Shown here: positions 57,111 through 64,000 of the stretch, piece after piece
Layout: each line of letters starts with the position of its first letter
How positions within the stretch are numbered: position 1 is the stretch's first letter
From: Neoceratodus forsteri
Taxonomy: Eukaryota; Chordata; Ceratodontiformes; Ceratodontidae
Assembly (NCBI GenBank): GCA_016271365.2
Contig: CM028130.1
Span: 468,815,501-468,879,500, forward strand
DNA: 64,000 nt
Reading direction: 5' to 3'
Notes under the pieces: generated by a model
Databases searched by the model: none
Told to the model about the DNA's origin: nothing
Seen by the model: only the letters and a program-made list of their open reading frames with translations
Made by a program: the position numbers and the translations under genes

Positions 57111-57649
57111 CTAACTTCAAGGTTCAATGTTTTATTGTTCAGCAATCAAGCCTTTACAACATACTAAAAGCATAAAATTATGTACAAAAAAAGAAGAAGA
57201 AAAAAAAATATTAAATCTAATATTACATTTAAAATTTTGACACATAAAATCCATGAACAAATTAATTGTCATAGGGAGAGATGTTTTTTTGTGTTTCAAC
57301 ACTTGATAAAAAAAACTTGAAACCATCTTAGCCTCCTCCAATGTCTGAGGGTGAAGAAGTATGAATAAAATATCATATTTTGCATTCACATATTTAATAA
57401 AGAAATCATTTAACAGATTAAACCGCGGGTTTTATATAAAGGCACTATACCGTAATATGATAAAGATCTTCTTGAAAACCCTTGTTACATCTGCAAACTC
57501 CAAACCTAAATTGGGTGGAGTCGCCTTATTAAAAAAGCATATTTAGAACAGATAATTCCCAGTCTTGCCCAAGTAATCATTTTTCTTTCTAACAGGGACA
57601 GCCCAAGAGTAAGATATTTCTCTATAAATACATCAATTTTATTTTGAGC

Positions 57650-60600
57650 TCACCACCTGGCCTGACGTTGAACTCTGAGGAGCTCCATTTGCTTATCATA
57701 GGCAAGTCTAAGTATTTTCTTTTTAACATACTCCTTAAACACATAAGAGATTGATATTGATTTCTCCCAATCTGTCCAAAGATGAAGCATATTAACACTG
57801 CCCAAAATACGTTGAATATTTTTGACCCAAGGAGACCTAAAATTCTGTTTATGCCAAGATAATTTTTCTCTAAGGCATAGTAGAGGCATAATATTAGTCT
57901 GTTGCTTAATAATTTTGACCCAGTAACTCATGAGACGTATATCAATTATTGTAACAATAGGTACTCTACCCAATTCAGCCCTAACTATAACATTAGAAGT
58001 GGCAAGTGGAACCTGCAATAAAGATTTATAATAGAGAGAAAGTGGGATCTCCAACCATGAAGGGACATTGTTGTTCCAGACCTCTGCGCCGTACAAAGAC
58101 TAGGATTATTTTGGCCTCGCCGCTATCAATGCCGGCGAGACCAAATATCCCTGCATATTTCCTAGCAAAACGTAAGACAGCCTAACAATCAATTTTGCCC
58201 TTATCACTTGTCCTCTCCAATGCTCTATCCAATTTCCATTCAAAGCAAACTTCACCCCAAATATATATAAGAGGATACCACTTCAATAAGTTCGTTATTT
58301 AAATAAATCCTTGGTTTAATTTGATGTCCCTGTAAGGGTGCAAAAATCAAAAACTTAGATTTTTTCATATTTATTAATAAGTCCAAATGCTTACATTTGG
58401 AGCAAAATTGATTTATTTTATTTTGTAAACCTTGAGCAGATAAAGCAAAAATAATCAAATCGTCTGCATAGGCCAGACAATGTACTGGGATATTCTTAAT
58501 TTTTGGGGAATCAAGAATATCTATATCTTTATAAGTCAGAAGGGCATCAATATACAAATTAAAAAGAAGGGGCCAGAGGACATCCCTGTTTAACTCCCGA
58601 AGTTGTACTGAAATAGTCAGAAATGTTGCCCTTATTATCATATCTAATAGCCGATGTTGTGTGAGAATATAACCTAATAATGGGGGCTAATAAATTTAAT
58701 GGTACGCATCTATTTAATAATATCTGCCATAACTTGGCTCTATTAACCGAGTCAAATGCTGCAGAAAAGTCTACAAACACAGCATACAGCTTCGTTTACG
58801 AAATGATCTATATTTTCTATCAGTGGGCTAGGATGTAAATATTATCTATCGTAGAAAATCCTTACGAAAACCTGCTTGAAACATTGATAAAGGGAGTTTG
58901 CAGTTATCCAATCTTGTAATTTATGTAATATTATTTTAGCAAAGATTTTTCCGCTAATCTCAGTAAGACTGATTGGACGATAATTAGATGGCAAATGAAG
59001 TTGGCCCTTTTTATGAATTGGAACTATTATATTTCTTGTCCAAGATAATGGAATAAATCTCTCTTTTAAACAGATATTGAAAAAATTAGTAAAAAAACTA
59101 CCCAATAATTCAAATGCCCCTTGTAAATTTCTCCCGGTATCAAATCGGGTCCAGGTGCTTTATTATTTGATAAATTCACAATGGCTTCTTCCACCTCTCC
59201 AAATGAAAACACTAACAATGTGTATTCCCCCTCAATGTTAAAATTTTCTATCACATCATCATCGTTGGTAGGATGTCTATTAAATAGTAAACTATAATAA
59301 GATATCCAAGTTTCCTTGGGGATATATATGGAAGGTCTAGAATTCTGATCAGCTGTCCCCTTGCACACCAAAGCCCAAACAAGCTTAATATCACCCTCCT
59401 TAATAACTCAGTACATAACACCCCATTGTTTTTCAGTAAATTCTCTTTTTTTCTGGCGGAGAAATTCCTTGTACTCCCTTCGCATTTTATTTAAATTTAT
59501 AATCACCATCTTACTTGGATTTTTTTTTTTTGCCTGCCTGATGGCCCTCATCAAATTTCTTTTCTCTCTCCTACAATACTCATCAAACCAGGATACTAAC
59601 TGGGGCTTAACACTATTAACTGAACAAATCAGTGTCTTAATCTGTTGATACCCTATGTTTAATAATTCACTGATCCTTTCACCTTTGGAGCCATTATGTA
59701 CCTGCTGAAATAACTCAACAAAAATAGAAGAGTATAAAAGGTTCCAAACTCCTTGCATTGACTCATTATTCAATCTTAACCTTTTTTCCCACTCATCTCA
59801 ATATCCGCCAAGGGCTTATTGGTGGGAGGAATGACACTATCAGAAGTCCTAAAGTCCAGCAAAATTGCTGTATGATCGCTTTCTGTTCCCATAGCCACAT
59901 ATAATCTCCTGCAGAAATGATAGCTAAAGGAGAGCATAATATTAAATCAATTACACTCTTATCAATTGGGAGAAAAAGTGCTATCACCCGACAATCCCCT
60001 TCTAATCTCCCATTAAGAATCAAGAGATTATTCTCTGTGATAGAAGTACTAAAACATCTCCCTGCCTCATTTGCAATCATGTCAGTTGTATTTCTTTTTT
60101 CCAAATCTGCCATATATAATAGTTCTTGTAACAATGATAAATTATCGAACTCGGCTATCCTAGCGTTAAAATCCCCAGCTAAAAGGACAGTATCTATCCA
60201 ATTTAACTGTATCATTAAATCTATTTCATCGATAGTTTGGACCAAAAATCATGTGTAGAGTAAGTGTGAAAACATGGTGGAATATAAATGTTAACAATCA
60301 GAACCATACAAAGGACCCAGTTAACCACTACCATAAGGATCTCGGGAGTTGGAGAGTAACTTTTGATTACCCTTAATCCTTCCCTAATTTTGATCATTGT
60401 AACCAGACCTCCTTTGTTCCTCCCATGTTTTTTCCGTTTAATTGCTGGCACAAAACTAGTTTCATATCCATTCAGGAAAGGAGATGTTAAAACCCATGTC
60501 TCCTGAAAAATAATCACTTCATGTAGCGAAATAAAAGCAACCCACTGTGGATCCACAAACTTATTATGGAGTCCTGCTATATTCCAATTAAGGACATTAT

Positions 60601-60664
60601 AACCAGGGTTGCTTTCTGACCCCCCTTCCTGCTCTAATGAGGACTCATTACTTTGTATTTCCAA
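57650..60664 (-). pseudogene. ORF2 of the nested LINE: endonuclease-reverse transcriptase
   Basis: Endonuclease: VLNWNIAGLHNKF (about 60600), IIFQETWV (60510), VLLAGDFNARI (60190-60155), SVIDLILCS (59960) and ESDHTA (59885, in another frame). RT: NKAPGPDLIPGEIYK (59170-59125), IVPIHKKGQ..SNYRPISLTEISGK (59035-58945), FVDFSAAFDSVNRAKLW (58777-58730), SGVKQGCPLAP (about 58600), and YADDLIIFA at about 58480-58450 with both aspartates kept. The C-terminal region MYGAEVWNN...LLQVPLATSN..VRAELGRVP (58096-57960) is followed by a YW.K block. GVKQGCPLAP rather than GVPQGSVLGP sets it apart from CR1. At least five frame breaks (near 60230, 59780, 59090, 58830 and 58600) inactivate it. Confidence 0.85.
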
Positions 60665-60673
60665 AAAACTTAG

Positions 60674-62265
60674 TCAAGGTTGCATGGCTCTAGATTGACC
60701 TGATGTCTCCCACTCATTCAATTCCACCATGTAAATACCCACCTCATCCAACACATGTCTATTTTCAAAAAGTAATACTAACAATTGTACAGAACCAATA
60801 ATACAGTTGATCTGAGTACCCTCTTTATCATTCCAAACTCTATTCACCTCCATAAATTCTTCTGGAAGTATATGGGTTTTAATAATAGTTGATAAAATCA
60901 TCCACAATAATGATGGTAAATTAGTAGCAGTTTCTCCCTCCAATATATCCAGCCCAAAAATAGAGATCATTGAGGTTTCACGGAAACTCAAACTCCCAAT
61001 TCAGTGTTACAAGAGTAGTTTTGAATATATCATATGTTAACATTTTCCTATTTTGCCCTATTATAAACATTTTTCCAAATTGTTGACCAGGTCACTGGTG
61101 TTGATAACAGTAATCCCAAAGAGTCTACCAGGCCTTGCTTAGCTCAGACCAATTTTGCCATATCCATGTTAGGGAGCATAAAGTAAACTGAATTAGTAGG
61201 GTTGGAAGTATCCCTAGCCACCATAATAAGATCATCTGCAACTGTTGGTAACCCTAATTCTGCTCTCAACATATGGGCTATCATGCTGGTTAGGGTTACA
61301 GTAGATTCATAATGTTTAAAATACAGCTTATCTAATTTAAAAACTACTTCTTTCCCTGTACAGATTAAATTATATGCTTCTAGGTCATACCCCTTGGGGA
61401 TACTATCCTCCTTGGTCAACATGAAATTTGGGCAAAGATCTTTATTAAACTGGTCTACCTTAATTAAATTCTCCTTAGAATTTGTTTTTTGGTTCACAAT
61501 ATAATCACCCTCCCCCTTTTCTTGATCTTTTATAAGTGTCCCATCCACAAATGTAGATTTGTTTTTTTGGTCAGAATTCTTCCTTGTATCTCTCTGTACC
61601 TCTCCTATCCTAATGGTACCTGTAGCCCCAATTTGATTAGTCTTTTCATCCTTAGTGCTTAATTCATCTTTCTGTTTTCCTAAATTAGGAGTCTGAATAA
61701 ATCCCACAGGCCCAAGCTTTTTCTTCCCCCCTTTTTTCTTACTTACTCCACCCCTCTTTTTGCCCTTTTTACCTTTTGAGGGCTCTTGAACATTTAGGGG
61801 AGAAAATGACAAATTATGCCTAGATCTGTGAACTTTCTTTTCCCCCAATAATTGTGAAATTTGTTGTTCTAAAGCAGCAAACCTCACAACACAAAAACTA
61901 GAAGAGTTTCCAAAGCTGTCTTAATACCATTATATGCCTCAATAAAACAACATTGGACATTACTGGATGTGCAAGAGCCTTAATGGTATATTTCGATATA
62001 GTATCCAGACACTGAACCAAAAATCTTTATCTAAATGAATGTCCTGGACCTCTTTGTCCATTTTTTGAAAAAACTCTTCAGGCGCATCATTAAGGAATGA
62101 ATACACCATTTCTTTAGAGTTGATATTGCAGACCCCTACCTCACTAGAGATCTCTAATGGACTAAATAACTTTATTCCTGAGGGAATGCATGAAATACCA
62201 TCATCTTTATCTATATAATCTCCTTGCCCAGACATGCATTGCAGACTTGCTTCTACTTCCCCCAT
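60674..62265 (-). pseudogene. ORF1 of the nested LINE
   Basis: Three minus-strand open segments line up: 62265-61960, 61887-61144 (247 residues) and 60991-60674. The middle one begins with a short heptad-like FAALEQQISQLLG. A very basic stretch (GKKGKKRGGVSKKKGGKKK, about 61790-61730) and a polar linker follow. It ends in a folded-looking segment with TLTSMIAHMLRAELGLPTV (61300-61240). There is no CCHC zinc knuckle, unlike the Tx1 ORF1 at 4.1 kb. A basic ORF1 preceding endonuclease-RT suggests an RNA-binding protein; I do not recognise the family. Confidence 0.55.
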
Positions 62266-63319
62266 CTACTCATCTTGTCTAAAAACCTGGGAATGATCCA
62301 CTATATTTGTTTTTTCCCCAAAAGTGGTACAATTTTAACCTCCTATATTGGAAACCATATGTGTGCTGTTCATTTTGGAACGTTCTGAAAAATATTATTG
62401 GGGCTTTAGAAGGGTTTTTTTAAAGAAATCAGTGATTTCCCTTGGGATAGAGTTTTAACACCAGTCTCTAAGTTACTAATTACTTCCAAGTCCGGAGTTA
62501 TATTCTTATTGTCAAAGAGGATAATTGTTTAGATTCTCAAATTCCCTGTTAGTCCCATCGCTACCACTAAATTGGTTCTCCAATAAATTAATCAAAGTCT
62601 CTTGATTTATATTATTCGGACTGTTCTTATCCAGCTCTTAGCCATCAAATTTGGTTTCTTCCATTAAATTCTGAATTGTCTCCAACTAAATCTGATCTGC
62701 ATTCCTCATTCATAAGCTCCTTAAAGGAGTGAGGTAAGTAGGATACTACGGACTTTCTACCAAATCCTTAGGGGTCGAGCGTGATGACCAATTCCTGCGT
62801 AAAAACACAGAATACCTTTTTATTCTTTTGTGGATTTATCCTTTGCTTCCTTTAATTGACCCTTTAACAGTTTTGTTTACCATCTTACCACTTCGAGTAT
62901 ACATATAAGGAGAGAAGAGAAAAAAAAATTTAAATCCTAACTCAAAAAATGGGACTGAAAAGGAGTCAGGTGACAGCTTATCTAAACAGCTGAGTCTTCC
63001 ACAAGCATCACTCCTTAAATTTGTAGAAAGCCTTCCCACCCGAAAACAGCCAGACCCACCAGTTAAAACCAAAAAATACAGAACCAGATAAACAATAAAA
63101 CCTATTTAAAATGAGGTCCCTCTCTTTTATGGGTACATATTCCTATGCAAAATCTACTCCGGTAGCACTACTTTCACTGCCTTTCGTGCACTGCCTTCGC
63201 TATGCGTGGGCGTGATGTTTAAATCTGCAGCAAACCCTCCCACAGAGGCAACCTGCTCTATTATTGGCTCACCCTGAGCTGAAATTACATGCAGGTAAAT
63301 GGCCTCTTGCACACACCTG

Positions 63320-64000
63320 GGTAATCCCTCAGTTCAGCAGAGCAGCAAGATGAAACAAATCAGAGCAGTTTCAGTTACAAAGTCACACATATGCTGCACT
63401 CACAGTCATTTTCAAGCTGCAAACTGTTCCAAAACACAGATCTCTTGGATAGCTGCAACTTCTTTGTGGCTAAATCATCTGTTCAGATTCCTACTAAAGT
63501 CCCTCCAGACTGGTCTAAATTGTTGGGTCCTTCCATGGACACTACTGTACACGTAGACGGGATCCTGGCCTGAGCAGTTCTAGACAGTCGATCTCACGTC
63601 ACAACAATCTTCCAAGACTGGTATGAGCAGCATTTATCTGATCACCCGTTACAACCTGTCAATGAACTGCATGAATGGGGGTTGAGTGCAACATCATACC
63701 CATATCTTGGCTACTTAAGGCTTTCTTTTCCATCCTCTGTGGCTGGCGTAGGAGATTCTGTGGAGACACTAGCCCTGGTCTGCTTTTCTACCAGACTCTA
63801 TGATGGTATCCCTATACTGACTGGTATCAACGCCCGCATGCTCAGGCGGTTGGCTCAACTGTGTCAAGAGAAGCAAGCCAAGTGATCCAGATGGGCCTTG
63901 CACATTCCAGCTTTGGTAAAGCGAGCCTATGAGTTGAGGGGGAAGAGTAAAGAGATGGAGACAGATGAACCTGTGGGGATAATGTGGAAGAAAGATTCTG
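63320..64000 (+). pseudogene. Ty3/gypsy protease region, continuation after the LINE insertion
   Basis: Plus-strand frame 63391-63885 onward. VDGILA.AVLDSRSHVTTIF (about 63557-63617) matches a retropepsin active-site region, where a DTGS-type motif has become DSRS. YPYLGYLRL (63700-63726), GVGDSVETLALVC (63743-63782) and DGIPILTGIN (63800-63830) follow, typical of the second half of gypsy proteases. LRRLAQLCQEK ends the domain at about 63875. One stop (63571) interrupts it. It continues beyond the window, where reverse transcriptase would be expected. It is in the same orientation as the PNMA-like Gag at 55437. Confidence 0.7.

Larger units (their letters stand above)
57115..63315 (-). mobile_element. 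Non-LTR retrotransposon, ~6.2 kb, nearly complete, nested in gypsy
   Basis: The minus-strand element has two ORF regions: ORF1 at about 62265-60674 and ORF2 at 60664-57650. The 3' end has AATAAA near 57135 and terminates in CATTGAACCTTGAA, hinting at a TTGAA-type short tandem tail rather than poly(A). It separates Gag and protease of one gypsy element. GGGAATCC (57107) and GGGTAATCC (63322) at the edges may be a diverged target duplication. Frames are long for this window, so it is among the youngest insertions. RT motif forms differ from CR1, L2 and Tx1; clade unresolved. Confidence 0.75.

Overview
This window looks like intergenic DNA from a large, repeat-rich vertebrate nuclear genome. I see no host protein-coding exon, no intact cellular gene, no rRNA and no functional tRNA gene. 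Almost everything recognisable is a transposable element or satellite at some stage of decay. CR1, L2-type, L1-Tx1 and another non-LTR lineage occur together with Ty3/gypsy LTR elements, hAT-like and other TIR elements and a MIR/CORE-type SINE. That mix suggests a tetrapod or other lobe-finned vertebrate with an expanded genome. An amphibian such as a caecilian is my guess, with low confidence.

Layout. 1-1.5 kb: a minus-strand Jockey-superfamily LINE cut by the window edge. 1.5-6.2 kb: a decayed plus-strand L1-Tx1 LINE (ORF1 with zinc knuckles, ORF2 endonuclease) carrying two insertions of one TIR family. 6.2-8.1 kb: a repeat with internal tandem arrays and hairpins, with a second copy at 25.4-27 kb. 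8.9-9.5 kb: an L2 3' end. 9.5-11.5 kb: nothing recognised. 11.5-13.3 kb: a GC-rich TIR element inside a ~105-bp tandem duplication. 13.8-14.6 kb: a 32-bp minisatellite with trimer higher-order structure. 14.7-19.7 kb: SINE head and several minus-strand CR1 fragments, one split by an L2 end. 20.1-24.3 kb: a 35-bp minisatellite broken up by LINEs, one of which carries a large palindromic TIR element. 27.2-36 kb: a minus-strand Ty3/gypsy element whose gag holds a minus-strand CR1, which in turn holds a plus-strand CR1. 37-41.6 kb: L2-like, SINE, foldback, CR1 and MITE pieces. 41.7-45 kb: a 3.3-kb hAT-like element with an 8-bp target duplication and a BED-finger-like ORF. 45-46.6 kb: a second hAT-like end and an L1-Tx1 3' end. 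47.4-50.6 kb: three copies of a ~0.74-kb tandem repeat with two insertions. 54.9-64 kb: a plus-strand Ty3/gypsy element with a PNMA-like gag, split between gag and protease by a 6.2-kb minus-strand non-LTR element that keeps the best reading frames in the window.

The elements do not act together as a pathway. What links them is insertion order: at least seven nested events can be read directly, giving a relative chronology. The main items of interest are the PNMA-type gag retrotransposon, the triple gypsy/CR1/CR1 nest, the palindromic TIR family seen three times, the paired satellite-bearing repeat family, and the BED-finger hAT relic.
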